Assembly (NCBI RefSeq): GCF_033446685.1
Contig: NZ_JAWQLY010000013.1
Coordinates: 1-64,000 of the forward strand
Length of the DNA stretch: 64,000 bases
From: Modicisalibacter sp033446685
Lineage (GTDB): Bacteria > Pseudomonadota > Gammaproteobacteria > Pseudomonadales > Halomonadaceae
Direction of reading: 5' to 3'
Positions 1-7,869 of this stretch are shown here, piece by piece. Under the pieces are notes generated by a model, which did not search any database, was not told the origin of the DNA, and saw nothing but the letters and a program-made list of their open reading frames with translations. The translations under genes were made by a program, and so were the position numbers. The stretch's first letter is position 1, and the number at the start of each line of letters is the position of its first letter.

Positions 1-179
1 TTGACCTTGACCAGCGTCGACAGCGCCACGCCCACCGGGTAGTAGGTGCCGCCGGTGGTCGCGGTGCCCATGATGTACTGATGGGATTCATCCTGCGCGA
101 AGGCCGACGAGGCGGAAATGCCCATTGCCGCGGCGCTGGCCAGGGCCAAGGCGGACTTGAGGAACTGACGCTTGTGCAT
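1..179 (-). CDS. TAXI-family TRAP transporter solute-binding protein, N-terminal fragment
   Basis: The gene runs off the left edge, so only about 59 codons are visible. It starts at an ATG at 179 preceded by an AGGAG ribosome site. The first ~27 residues form a signal peptide (MHKRQFLK, then a hydrophobic stretch ending SSAFAQ). The mature protein begins with YIMGTATTGGTYYPVG, the phosphate-loop-like start typical of TAXI binding proteins. Such proteins deliver ligand in the periplasm to a fused DctQM membrane component, which would lie outside the window. A sigma-54 promoter lies just upstream, and a DctB/DctD-type system sits nearby. Family assignment is firm; the substrate is unknown. Confidence 0.85.
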   Translation of the reverse strand, partial: MHKRQFLKSALALASAAAMGISASSAFAQDESHQYIMGTATTGGTYYPVGVALSTLVKV

Positions 180-232
180 GCCGTTTTCTCCTGTGGAAAC
201 TGGCGATTATTGTGTTGAAGCGTCATAAATAG

Positions 233-248
233 TGCAAAGCGCTTGCCA
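233..248 (-). promoter_or_regulatory. sigma-54 (-24/-12) promoter of the TAXI gene
   Basis: Read on the minus strand the site is TGGCAAGCGCTTTGCA. It has GG and GC exactly ten bases apart and fits the sigma-54 pattern TGGCAN6TTGCA. It sits about 54-69 bases upstream of the ATG at 179. A perfect inverted repeat (341-366) lies about 115 bases further upstream, where an enhancer-binding protein would bind. The nearby dctD-like gene encodes such a protein. The pairing with DctD is inference. Confidence 0.7.
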
Positions 249-340
249 ACTCGAAGGAAACGCGCTGTTTCAAGGCATTAGCCGGCAGACGCAGCGTCGC
301 ACCCCAGCCGATCGGCAACAATTCGCCGACTTCAACTTCA

Positions 341-366
341 CTCATCGGCCATTTATTGCCGATGAG
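341..366. promoter_or_regulatory. inverted repeat, candidate enhancer site for the sigma-54 promoter
   Basis: The arms CTCATCGGC (341-349) and GCCGATGAG (358-366) are perfect complements, separated by 8 bases. A further palindrome GCCGATCGGC lies at 308-317. The repeat is about 100-130 bp upstream of the sigma-54 promoter at 233-248, the usual place for DctD/NtrC-type activator sites. It also lies just upstream of the HIT gene start at 391 and could act there instead. There is no T-run, so it is not a standard terminator. Confidence 0.45.
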
Positions 367-390
367 ACACCCGTACCAGCGAGGCCAGCC

Positions 391-816
391 ATGAACGACT
401 TTTCCCTGCACGAGCGGCTCGCCGCCGATACCCATGTCATCGCCGACCTGGCGCTGTGCCGGGTACTGCTGATGAACGATCAACGCTTCCCGTGGTTGAT
501 TCTGGTGCCGCGTCGCGCCGGGATCGTCGAAGTCAGCGATCTCGACGCCGGCGATCAGGTCCGGCTGTGGCAGGAGGCGACGCAACTAGGCAGCTCATTC
601 AAGGCCGCGCTGGGCGGCGACAAACTCAACCTGGCGACGCTGGGCAACCAGGTGCCCCAGCTGCATTTTCACGTCATCGTCCGCTATGGCGACGACGCCG
701 CCTGGCCGGGACCGGTGTGGGGGGTGGGCACGCCCGAGCCCTACGCGCCGGCGGCGCTCGACGAGCGCCGCCGGCTGGTCACGCAATTGAGCGACACGCT
801 CGGGGTGGGCCACTGA
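391..816 (+). CDS. HIT-family (histidine triad) protein
   Basis: A 141-residue protein of the HIT superfamily, whose members hydrolyse or transfer nucleotide phosphoramidates and dinucleoside polyphosphates. The start chosen is the ATG at 391, giving MNDFSLHERL; a longer reading back to 232 has no ribosome site. The signature is near residues 90-96 as Q-L-H-F-H-V-I. The first histidine of HxHxH is replaced by glutamine and the other two remain. That variant occurs in a bacterial HIT subgroup, so activity is plausible but the substrate is unknown. The gene is convergent with the dctD-like gene, 32 bases away. Confidence 0.85.
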   Translation: MNDFSLHERLAADTHVIADLALCRVLLMNDQRFPWLILVPRRAGIVEVSDLDAGDQVRLWQEATQLGSSFKAALGGDKLNLATLGNQVPQLHFHVIVRYGDDAAWPGPVWGVGTPEPYAPAALDERRRLVTQLSDTLGVGH

Positions 817-848
817 CGCTCGGTCGTTCACGTTAATGGCCGCCGCGC

Positions 849-2195
849 TCACACAAAGGCGTCGCGGCGCAGACCGTACTTGTGCATCTTCTGATTGAGG
901 GTTCGCCGCGGCAGGTCCAGCTCATCGAGCACCGCCTGGATGTTGCCCTGGTGACGCGCCAGCGCGGCGCGCAGCAGCGCGGCCTCGAACGCCGCGACTT
1001 GATCGTTGAGCGAGCCGCCGGCGGCCTCATGGGGGCCGTCGCCGTGCGGTGTCAGTTGCGGAATGTCGAGCCCCAGGGTGTGACGGGTGGCGGCGTTGCG
1101 CAGCTCGCGCAGATTGCCCGGCCAGGCGTGGCGGCTGAGTGCGGCGAACAGCTCGCTATCCATTTCGCGCAGCGGCCGTTGGTGGACCTCGGCGGCCTGG
1201 CGGCAGAAATGCGCGAACAGCAGCGGAATGTCTTCGCGGCGCTCGCGCAACGGCGGGACCGTCAGTTCGGCGATCGCCAGCCGGTAGTAAAGATCTTCAC
1301 GGAACGTCCCGTCGCTCGCCAGCGTCAACAGGTCGGTCTTGCTCGCCGCCACCACCCGCAGGTCGAGCTCGATTACCCGGTTGCTGCCCAGCCGGGTGAC
1401 TTCGCCCTCCTGTAGGGCGCGCAGCAGCTTGACCTGGGCGGTCAGCGGCATCGACTCGATCTCGTCGAGAAACAGCGTTCCACCGCTGGCGTGCTCGAGC
1501 TTGCCGATCCGGGTCTCGAGCGCGCCGGTGAAGGCGCCCTTCTCGTGACCGAACAGCTCCGACTCGAACAGTTCAGGGGCGATCGCGCCGCAGTTAAGCG
1601 CCACGAACGGCGCTGACTCGCCGGGGCCGAACTCATGCAGGCTGCGCGCCACCACTTCCTTGCCACTGCCGGTCTCGCCGCAGACCAGCACGTTGGCGCG
1701 GGTCGGCGCGAGATTGGCGAGCTGCTCGCGCAGCCGCTGCATGCCCGGGGCCTCGCCGATCAGCCGCGCGGCCAGCCCGCCCTGGCGCAGCGCCTGGCGC
1801 AACCGGCGGTTTTCCTGGCTCAGGCGCCGCCGCTCGAGGGCGCGCCGTACCTGTTCCTCGAGGCGTTCGGGTTCATAGGGTTTCTCGATGAAGTCCCAGG
1901 CGCCCTGACGCATGGCATCCACCGCCATCGGTACGTCGCCATGCCCGGTGATCAGCAGCACCGGCACCTCGTCGTCGAGCGACTGGACGGCGCGCAACAG
2001 GCTCAAGCCGTCGAGCCCGGGCATCTTGACGTCCGAGATCAGCGCCCCGCAGGCCTCGCCCGCGCCGAGCGCGGCGAGCACCGCTGCACCGCTTTCGAAA
2101 CTGCGCACCGCCAGCTCGCCGAGCTCGAACCACTGGCTCAACGATTCGCGCACGCCGGGGTCGTCGTCGACCAGCCAGACCGGCAGTTCGCTCAT
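849..2195 (-). CDS. dctD: sigma-54-dependent response regulator, DctD-like
   Basis: A 448-residue NtrC-family activator. It has a receiver domain (residues ~4-120, phospho-acceptor Asp55 in ISDVKMPG), then an AAA+ ATPase (~145-375) with Walker A GETGSGKE, the sigma-54 contact loop GAFTGA and Walker B TLFLDEIE. A Fis-type helix-turn-helix closes the C-terminus. It receives phosphate from the histidine kinase encoded just upstream (4-bp ATGA overlap) and drives open-complex formation at -24/-12 promoters. The best local target is the sigma-54 promoter of the TAXI binding protein at 233-248. DctBD classically senses C4-dicarboxylates, but the ligand here is not established. Confidence 0.88.
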   Translation of the reverse strand: MSELPVWLVDDDPGVRESLSQWFELGELAVRSFESGAAVLAALGAGEACGALISDVKMPGLDGLSLLRAVQSLDDEVPVLLITGHGDVPMAVDAMRQGAWDFIEKPYEPERLEEQVRRALERRRLSQENRRLRQALRQGGLAARLIGEAPGMQRLREQLANLAPTRANVLVCGETGSGKEVVARSLHEFGPGESAPFVALNCGAIAPELFESELFGHEKGAFTGALETRIGKLEHASGGTLFLDEIESMPLTAQVKLLRALQEGEVTRLGSNRVIELDLRVVAASKTDLLTLASDGTFREDLYYRLAIAELTVPPLRERREDIPLLFAHFCRQAAEVHQRPLREMDSELFAALSRHAWPGNLRELRNAATRHTLGLDIPQLTPHGDGPHEAAGGSLNDQVAAFEAALLRAALARHQGNIQAVLDELDLPRRTLNQKMHKYGLRRDAFV

Positions 2196-4039
2196 GTCAC
2201 GGAGTCCTCCTCGCGGGGTTGGCGGCGGCGGGTCTCGACCGCACGCGGCAATTCGACGATGAAATCCGCGCCGCCCTGTGCGCCGGGACGGTTCTCGGCG
2301 CGGATGCGTCCATCGAGATCCTGAACGATGCCGTAGGCGATGAACAGGCCGAGACCCAGCCCGTCGCCGACCTCCTTGGTGGTGAAGAACGGATCGAAGA
2401 GCTGCTCGATCAGTGCCTCGTCGATCCCGGAGCCGTTGTCGCTGACCGTCAGCACGACCCGCGCCTCGTTCAGCGCCACGCTGACGGTCAGCCGTGGCGC
2501 GGTCACCTCGCGCAGGGCGTCCAGGGCGTTGCGCAGCAGGTTGGTGAGCAGCTGCTCGATGCGCACGGTATCGCCGGCCACCCAGACCGGCTGTGCGCTT
2601 TCGGGCAGGTCGAGTTCGACCTCGACCGCCTGGCGCGCAATGCGCTCTTCGAGCAGCTCGAGCACGAAATCGAGCCGCGCCCGCAGATCGATCGGCTCGC
2701 GGGCGCCGCCCTTGCGGGCGAACAGCTTGAGCTGACGGATCAAGGTGGCGAGCCGTTCGGAGAGCGCCTGGATGCGCTGGAAGTTGTCCTGTGCCGATTG
2801 CTGCCGGCCCCGCTCGAGCAGTCGCGCGCCGCTCGCCGCATAGGTGCGGATGCCGGCCAGCGGCTGGTTGAGCTCATGGGCGATGCCCGCCGCCATGGTG
2901 CCCAGCGCCGCCAGCTTGCCGGCCTGAACCAGTTCGGCCTGGGCCGATTCCAGTTCGCGGGTACGCGCCTCGACGCGGCTTTCCAGGCGCTCGTTGGCGT
3001 CGCGCATCAGCCGCGCCTCGCGCTCGCGCAACCACAGGCGCTGCTGGCGTTCGCGCAGCCACAGCCCCAGCAGCAGCAAGGCCAGGCACAGCGCCCCGGC
3101 GACCAGCACCGCGTTGCGCGCGCTGGCATAGAGCGGGCGCACCGGCACCAGATAGTGCATCCGCCAGCCCAGGCCACTCGCCCCGCTATCCGCCGTGGCG
3201 ATGAAGAAGCGCTCGCCGACGCCGTTGCCGTCGATCAGCAGCGAGCCGTCGCCCAATCGCTCGCCCAACGCGCGCAGGTCGGTGCCGTTGAACTGGCGCT
3301 GGGCGCGAATCTCGCGCAGCGCCCCGCCGTCCAGCTCGTCCATGTGGCGATAACGCCAGTCGGCGCGACTGGAGAGAATCACCACGCCGTGGGCGTCGCT
3401 CAACAGCACCTTCTCGCCGGCCTGGCGCCAGTCGGCCTGCAGCGACTCCAGCGAGACCTTGACCGCGACCACCCCGCGCGGCGGCGCGGCGGGCACTCCC
3501 CGAGACGCGACATCGCCGGCCGTTACCGGGGCCGAGACAAAATACCCCGGCCGGCCGGTGGTACTGCCGACGGCGAAGAACTCGCCCTGCCCGCCCCGCA
3601 TGGCCTGGCGAAAGTAGGGCCGGTAATCGTAGCGATGACCGACGAAGCTGTCCTCGCGGGCGGCGTTGCTCGCCGCAACGGTCAGCCCCCGGGCGTTCAT
3701 CAGGTAGATCGCCTCGGCACCGGAGCTTGCCGCGACCCGGGCCAGATTCTCGTTGATCCGCCGGACCATCGCCGCAGTGAGAGTGTCCTGCGGCTGGCGG
3801 CCGAGCGCCGAGCGGATCAGCGGCTGGCGCGCCAGCAGGTCGGGGAGATAGGCGAAACGCTGGAGCGCACCCTCGAGGCTACTGGTATACAGCGCCAGCC
3901 GGGTGTCGGCGTGACGCCGCGCCTCGCGAAGGGCATTGTCGAATTGCCAGTGCCATACCCACCACAGCAGCGCGACGGTAACGAAGCCGCCGGCAAGCGC
4001 CGCCAGGCGTCGCAACCGGCGACGACGAACCGGACTCAC
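2192..4039 (-). CDS. dctB: membrane sensor histidine kinase, DctB-like
   Basis: A 615-residue sensor. It has one membrane segment at residues ~12-30, a periplasmic double-Cache-like region (~31-300), a second membrane segment (~306-326) and a coiled-coil linker. The HisKA domain carries the phospho-accepting histidine near residue 388 (AGIAHELNQPLAGI). The HATPase domain has the N box LLRNALDAL and the G box GDGLGLGLFIAYG. This layout is that of DctB, which senses small organic acids in the periplasm and phosphorylates DctD. It overlaps both the downstream regulator gene and the upstream lipoprotein gene by 4 bp, so all are co-translated. Confidence 0.88.
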   Translation of the reverse strand: MSPVRRRRLRRLAALAGGFVTVALLWWVWHWQFDNALREARRHADTRLALYTSSLEGALQRFAYLPDLLARQPLIRSALGRQPQDTLTAAMVRRINENLARVAASSGAEAIYLMNARGLTVAASNAAREDSFVGHRYDYRPYFRQAMRGGQGEFFAVGSTTGRPGYFVSAPVTAGDVASRGVPAAPPRGVVAVKVSLESLQADWRQAGEKVLLSDAHGVVILSSRADWRYRHMDELDGGALREIRAQRQFNGTDLRALGERLGDGSLLIDGNGVGERFFIATADSGASGLGWRMHYLVPVRPLYASARNAVLVAGALCLALLLLGLWLRERQQRLWLREREARLMRDANERLESRVEARTRELESAQAELVQAGKLAALGTMAAGIAHELNQPLAGIRTYAASGARLLERGRQQSAQDNFQRIQALSERLATLIRQLKLFARKGGAREPIDLRARLDFVLELLEERIARQAVEVELDLPESAQPVWVAGDTVRIEQLLTNLLRNALDALREVTAPRLTVSVALNEARVVLTVSDNGSGIDEALIEQLFDPFFTTKEVGDGLGLGLFIAYGIVQDLDGRIRAENRPGAQGGADFIVELPRAVETRRRQPREEDSVT

Positions 4040-4416
4040 GGCGCCGTGCTGGCAGACACGAGTCGCGCCTGGATCGCCGCCAATAACGCGTCGAAGCGGG
4101 CCGGATCGAGCGGCTGGCCGCCCTGGCGCCCCTGGATGGCCAGACGAGTGCCGGAAGCCGCCTCGCTGGCCTCGAGGGTCAACACATAGCCCGAGCGGGT
4201 CGCCAGCACCGCATCGACCCGGCCCAGTTCCGCGTTGGCCAGGCGGATGACGAAACCGCGCGCGACCAGCTCATCGATGGCGCTGGACAGCGTCTGGCGC
4301 GGCGTGGCGTCCATAACCGCCAGTCGTTCGCTCGGGGCAACGCGGGACGTGGCGCAGCCGGTCACCGACGCAGCCAGCAGCATCAGCAGAATCGACATCG
4401 ATGCCAGGCATTTCAT
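4036..4416 (-). CDS. small lipoprotein in the dctBD operon
   Basis: A 126-residue predicted lipoprotein of unknown function. A hydrophobic signal ends in the lipobox VTGC (Cys at residue 21). The segment IDELVARGFVIRLANAELG resembles the neighbouring upstream lipoprotein (IAELESRGFSIRNADLALG), so the two look like tandem paralogues. Its stop overlaps the dctB start by 4 bp and its start overlaps the upstream lipoprotein's stop by 4 bp. Co-translation suggests a role in the cell envelope linked to the sensor kinase, for instance tuning signal access, but nothing in the sequence proves it. Confidence 0.75.
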   Translation of the reverse strand: MKCLASMSILLMLLAASVTGCATSRVAPSERLAVMDATPRQTLSSAIDELVARGFVIRLANAELGRVDAVLATRSGYVLTLEASEAASGTRLAIQGRQGGQPLDPARFDALLAAIQARLVSASTAP

Positions 4417-4970
4417 GAGGCCTCCGGGGCATTCAGCAAGCGCGACTCGATGGCACCGCTGACCTCGCGGCAGAAGGTATCGCGGTTGTAGGCGCGGGCA
4501 TCGATCACATAGCCATCGCTGTCAATCACGCTCGAATCGCGGGTCATCTTGACCGCCTCGTCGCCGACGACCAGCGACACGCGCTCGACCTGCACCGGGT
4601 CGTCGAAGCCGCCACCGACGCCGACACCCAGCCCGAACCCCCTCGCCGAGTGGCGGTGCGAGCCGCCCCAGAAGGAGATACCGTCGTACCAGGGGTGATC
4701 GATCGCGCCCATGCCCGGCTGCCGGGTGCTGCGCTCGGCGCTCACCACGCCCAGCGCCAGATCGGCGTTGCGGATGCTGAAACCGCGTGACTCGAGCTCG
4801 GCGATCCCCGCCCGTACCCAGCTCTCCGTCGACGCCTCGGTGCGCCGGGGCCAACTGCAGGACGCCGGCAGCGAGGCCGAGGCGCCCGCTTCCAATGGCC
4901 CGGGGCCTGACTGACAGCCGGCAATGGCGAAGCCGGCGATAACGGCCAATACGCGAAGCCCAGTGGTCAT
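4413..4970 (-). CDS. lipoprotein heading the dctBD operon
   Basis: A 185-residue predicted lipoprotein whose function I do not recognise. The signal peptide MTTGLRVLAVIAGFAIAGC ends in the lipobox IAGC (Cys19). Residues ~58-80 share the ELxxRGFxIRxAxxxLGxV pattern with the next gene. The middle is glycine-rich (GLGVGVGGG). It is the first gene of a four-gene overlapping operon (lipoprotein, lipoprotein, dctB, dctD). The 290-bp gap to the divergent glycerate kinase (4971-5260) should hold promoters for both directions; I could not identify clear -10/-35 boxes there. Confidence 0.75.
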   Translation of the reverse strand: MTTGLRVLAVIAGFAIAGCQSGPGPLEAGASASLPASCSWPRRTEASTESWVRAGIAELESRGFSIRNADLALGVVSAERSTRQPGMGAIDHPWYDGISFWGGSHRHSARGFGLGVGVGGGFDDPVQVERVSLVVGDEAVKMTRDSSVIDSDGYVIDARAYNRDTFCREVSGAIESRLLNAPEAS

Positions 4971-5260
4971 GGCGAGCGCCTCCTCAGCGGCGGAAATCGG
5001 TATTCTTCAAGCGTAGCGCGGCTTATTGTCGGGCGTTCGCCGGGTCGCGCCAAACAGGACGAAAGCAGCATGCACCCGGCTCGCTCCGGCAATCGGGCGC
5101 GGCCGCCATTCAAGCATATTCGCGGCACGCACGCCGAACCGTCGGAGCGCCGAACCGTGCATTTTGCTTTGTCGTCGCCTTGGCGCATATTGGCAAGATC
5201 CATGTGACGCGTCAGGTTCGACTCGACATCTGGTCTTTTTATGCTTATGCGAGGAACGCC

Positions 5261-6442
5261 GTGAAGGTTCTGATCGCTCCCGACAGTTACAAGGACGCGC
5301 TGAGCGCCCGCGAGGCGGCGGCGGCGATCGCCCACGGCCTGCGCCGGGTGCTGCCCGGTGCCGAACTGGTGGAGTGCCCGATGGGCGACGGTGGCGAGGG
5401 CACGCTCGATGCGTTGCTCGCCTCGACCGGCGCCGTGCGCCGTACCGCCGCCGTTCACGACGCACTGGGCCGGCCCGCCGAGGCGGCCTGGGGCTGGCAT
5501 GCGGCGAGCCGCACGGCTTACGTCGAGCTCGCCGAGGCCAGTGGCCTGCAGGCCCTGGAGCGCGCCGAGCGTACTGCGCTGACCAGCACCACTCGCGGGG
5601 TCGGCGAGCTGGTTCTCGCCGCCCTCGACGCGGGCGCCGAACGGCTGATCCTGACGCTGGGCGGCAGCGCCACCAACGATGCCGGGGCGGGCATGCTCGA
5701 GGCGCTGGGCGCGCGCCTGCTGAACCACGCCGGCCAGCCGTTGGCTCCCGGCGGCGCGGCGCTGGCCGAGCTGGCCAGCCTGGACCTTTCCGGGCTCGAC
5801 CCACGGCTCGCCGGGCTACGGGTCGAGACCGCCGTCGACGTCGACAACCCGCTGACCGGGCCGCGCGGGGCGAGTGCCGTGTTCGGCCCGCAGAAAGGCG
5901 CCAGCGATGCCGATGTCGAGCGGCTCGACCGCGCCCTGGCCCACTTCGCCGAGTGTGTCGCCGACACGCTGGGACGCGACGAGCGCGAGCATCCCGGCGC
6001 CGGCGCCGCCGGCGGCATGGGCTTCGCCGCCCGCGCGCTATTGAATGCCGAGCTGCGCCCGGGGATCGACCTGGTCATGGACCAGGTGGGCTTCGACGCG
6101 GCGCTCGCCGACAGCGACCTGGTGATCACCGGCGAGGGCCAGCTCGACGGCCAGAGTCTGGCCGGCAAGACGCCGATCGGCATCGCCCGGCGCGCCCGTG
6201 CATATGGCGTGCCCGCAGTGGTGCTCGCCGGCCGGCTGGGCAGCGGCTGGCAGGCCGCGCATGACCAAGGCGTCAGCGCCGCGCTGGCGCTGGCCGACGG
6301 CCCGATGAGCCTCGACGAGGCCTTGGCGCGTTGTCGCGAACTGCTCGCCGAGCGTGCCGAGGCCGTGGCTCGGCTATGGTTGGCGGGGCACGGCGCCGGG
6401 CAGACGCTCTTGAAAAGAGGGCGGAGCGACCCGAATCAATAG
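5261..6442 (+). CDS. garK: glycerate kinase (GarK/GlxK family)
   Basis: A 393-residue glycerate kinase that phosphorylates D-glycerate with ATP, feeding glycerate into glycolysis. The N-terminus VKVLIAPDSYKDALSAREAA and the GDGGEGTLDALL motif match the GarK/GlxK family, as does GGSATNDAGAGMLEALGARL. I chose the GTG at 5261, preceded by GAGGAA at 5251. A reading from 5180 would add 27 residues the family does not have. No glyoxylate-pathway genes adjoin it. The garK/glxK choice of symbol is arbitrary. Confidence 0.88.
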   Translation: MKVLIAPDSYKDALSAREAAAAIAHGLRRVLPGAELVECPMGDGGEGTLDALLASTGAVRRTAAVHDALGRPAEAAWGWHAASRTAYVELAEASGLQALERAERTALTSTTRGVGELVLAALDAGAERLILTLGGSATNDAGAGMLEALGARLLNHAGQPLAPGGAALAELASLDLSGLDPRLAGLRVETAVDVDNPLTGPRGASAVFGPQKGASDADVERLDRALAHFAECVADTLGRDEREHPGAGAAGGMGFAARALLNAELRPGIDLVMDQVGFDAALADSDLVITGEGQLDGQSLAGKTPIGIARRARAYGVPAVVLAGRLGSGWQAAHDQGVSAALALADGPMSLDEALARCRELLAERAEAVARLWLAGHGAGQTLLKRGRSDPNQ

Positions 6443-6533
6443 GATAGCGCTATCTTGACGATGCACCGCGATGACTGTCCGTGACCGCCGTGGGCAGCTA
6501 CCATCGAGACAACCGTTTTATGGAGGGGCATTA

Positions 6534-7007
6534 ATGAGCGATACCAACGCCATCGGTCTGCACAACGGCAGCGCCAACGAGCTGGCCGACAAGCTCAACA
6601 CGCTGTTGGCCAACTACCAGATTTTCTACATGAACGTTCGCGGCTATCACTGGAACGTCAAGGGCCATCAGTTCTTCGAGCTGCACACCAAGTTCGAGGA
6701 ACTCTACGACGACCTGCTCGCCAAGGTCGACGAGGTCGCCGAGCGTATTCTGACCCTGGGCCATCAACCGGTCCACGCCTACAGCGACTACGTCAAGATC
6801 GCCTCCATCCAGGAGGACAAGGACGTTCACCAGGGCGAGGCCTGCGTGCGCGGCATCGTCCAGGGCTACCAGACGCTGATCGAACTGCAGCGCGACCTGC
6901 TCAGCCTGGCCTCCGATGCCGACGACGAAGGCACCGCCTCGCAGGTCGGCGACTACATCCGCGAGCAGGAAAAGACCATCTGGATGCTCAACGCCTACCT
7001 CGGCTGA
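6534..7007 (+). CDS. dps: Dps/DNA-starvation ferritin-like protein
   Basis: A 157-residue Dps-family protein. It starts at the ATG at 6534 behind TGGAGGGG. The ferroxidase-site motifs are visible: GYHWNVKGHQFFELHTKFEE and YDDLLAKVDEVAERI carry the His, Asp and Glu ligands shared between subunits. Dps forms dodecamers that oxidise and store iron with hydrogen peroxide and shield DNA in starvation. There is no obvious DNA-binding lysine-rich tail at the N-terminus. It appears monocistronic and is followed by a rho-independent terminator at 7029-7059. Confidence 0.92.
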   Translation: MSDTNAIGLHNGSANELADKLNTLLANYQIFYMNVRGYHWNVKGHQFFELHTKFEELYDDLLAKVDEVAERILTLGHQPVHAYSDYVKIASIQEDKDVHQGEACVRGIVQGYQTLIELQRDLLSLASDADDEGTASQVGDYIREQEKTIWMLNAYLG

Positions 7008-7028
7008 GCATCGACCGGTGCCGTTTGC

Positions 7029-7059
7029 ACGCCGCCCCACGGGGTGGCGTCTTTGTTTT
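7029..7059 (+). terminator. rho-independent terminator of dps
   Basis: The stem ACGCCGCCC/GGGTGGCGT (one G-T pair) has a short loop and is followed by CTTTGTTTT. It lies 22 bases after the dps stop. Confidence 0.75.
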
Positions 7060-7215
7060 GAGGCCGCGGCGACGTTTGCCGTCGCACCGCCATTGCCTAT
7101 GCTGGACAGAGGGGTCACCGGACGATCCCCTTGTGATCGTCGCCGATGATCCCAAGGTCATGAATTGAAGCACGGCCTTCCGCCGTGCCGCTCACTGTGC
7201 CGCAAGGAGGTAGCC

Positions 7216-7779
7216 ATGAGCCAGAAGCTGAGTGGAAAGCGCGTTGCGATTCTCGCCACCGACGGGTTCGAGGAATCGGAACTCGCGGTACCCAAGAAGG
7301 AACTCACCGCGCAAGGCATCACCGTGCATGTCGTCGCGCCCGATAAAAAAGGGATTCGCGCCTGGGCGGAGACCGATTGGGGCGACACCTACGACGTCGA
7401 CGTCGCGCTCGACGATGCCGACGTCGCGAGTTATCACGCCCTGGTGCTGCCGGGCGGCCTGTTCAACCCGGACAATTTGCGCGTCAACGAGAAGGCCCAG
7501 GCCTTCGCCCGGCATTTCTTCGAAGCCGGCAAGCCGGTCGGCGCGATCTGCCACGGCCCCTGGCTGTTGATCAACGCCGGTGTCGTCAAGGGGCGTCGCA
7601 TGACCTCTTTCCCGAGCGTCGCCCAGGATCTCAAGAACGCCGGCGCCGAGTGGGTCGACGAGCAGGTGGTCGTCGACAGCGGGCTGGTGACCAGCCGCAA
7701 GCCGGCGGATCTCGATGCCTTCTGCAGCAAGCTGATCGAGGAGATCGGCGAAGGGCGTCACAGCGAACAACACGCCTGA
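7216..7779 (+). CDS. PfpI/DJ-1 superfamily protein (YhbO-like)
   Basis: A 187-residue class I glutamine-amidotransferase-like protein of the PfpI/YhbO group. The nucleophile elbow is GAICHGPWLL, with Cys112-His113, and Glu20 (DGFEESE) is the usual acidic partner. Members are described as stress-protective deglycases, glyoxalases or proteases; which applies cannot be told from sequence. The ATG at 7216 follows AAGGAGG. The gene follows dps, which fits a general stress role, but a terminator separates them. A hairpin follows the stop at 7799-7830. Confidence 0.88.
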   Translation: MSQKLSGKRVAILATDGFEESELAVPKKELTAQGITVHVVAPDKKGIRAWAETDWGDTYDVDVALDDADVASYHALVLPGGLFNPDNLRVNEKAQAFARHFFEAGKPVGAICHGPWLLINAGVVKGRRMTSFPSVAQDLKNAGAEWVDEQVVVDSGLVTSRKPADLDAFCSKLIEEIGEGRHSEQHA

Positions 7780-7798
7780 GTTCGCGTAGCACTCGTTC

Positions 7799-7830
7799 AC
7801 GTCCGCCCCGCCATCCGGCGAGGCGGACGT
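7799..7830 (+). terminator. probable terminator after the PfpI gene
   Basis: The arms ACGTCCGCC (7799-7807) and GGCGGACGT (7822-7830) form a 9-bp stem around a GC-rich loop. The T-tract is weak (TTGCG), so termination may be partial. Confidence 0.5.
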
Positions 7831-7869
7831 TTGCGCGTTGGCACCCCTCATTTCCGATCCGGAGCTCGC

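Noticed and set aside
2219..4189. 656-codon open frame on the plus strand opposite dctB
   Set aside because: It mirrors the GC-rich dctB gene, has no recognisable domain and no ribosome site; dctB has clear kinase motifs.
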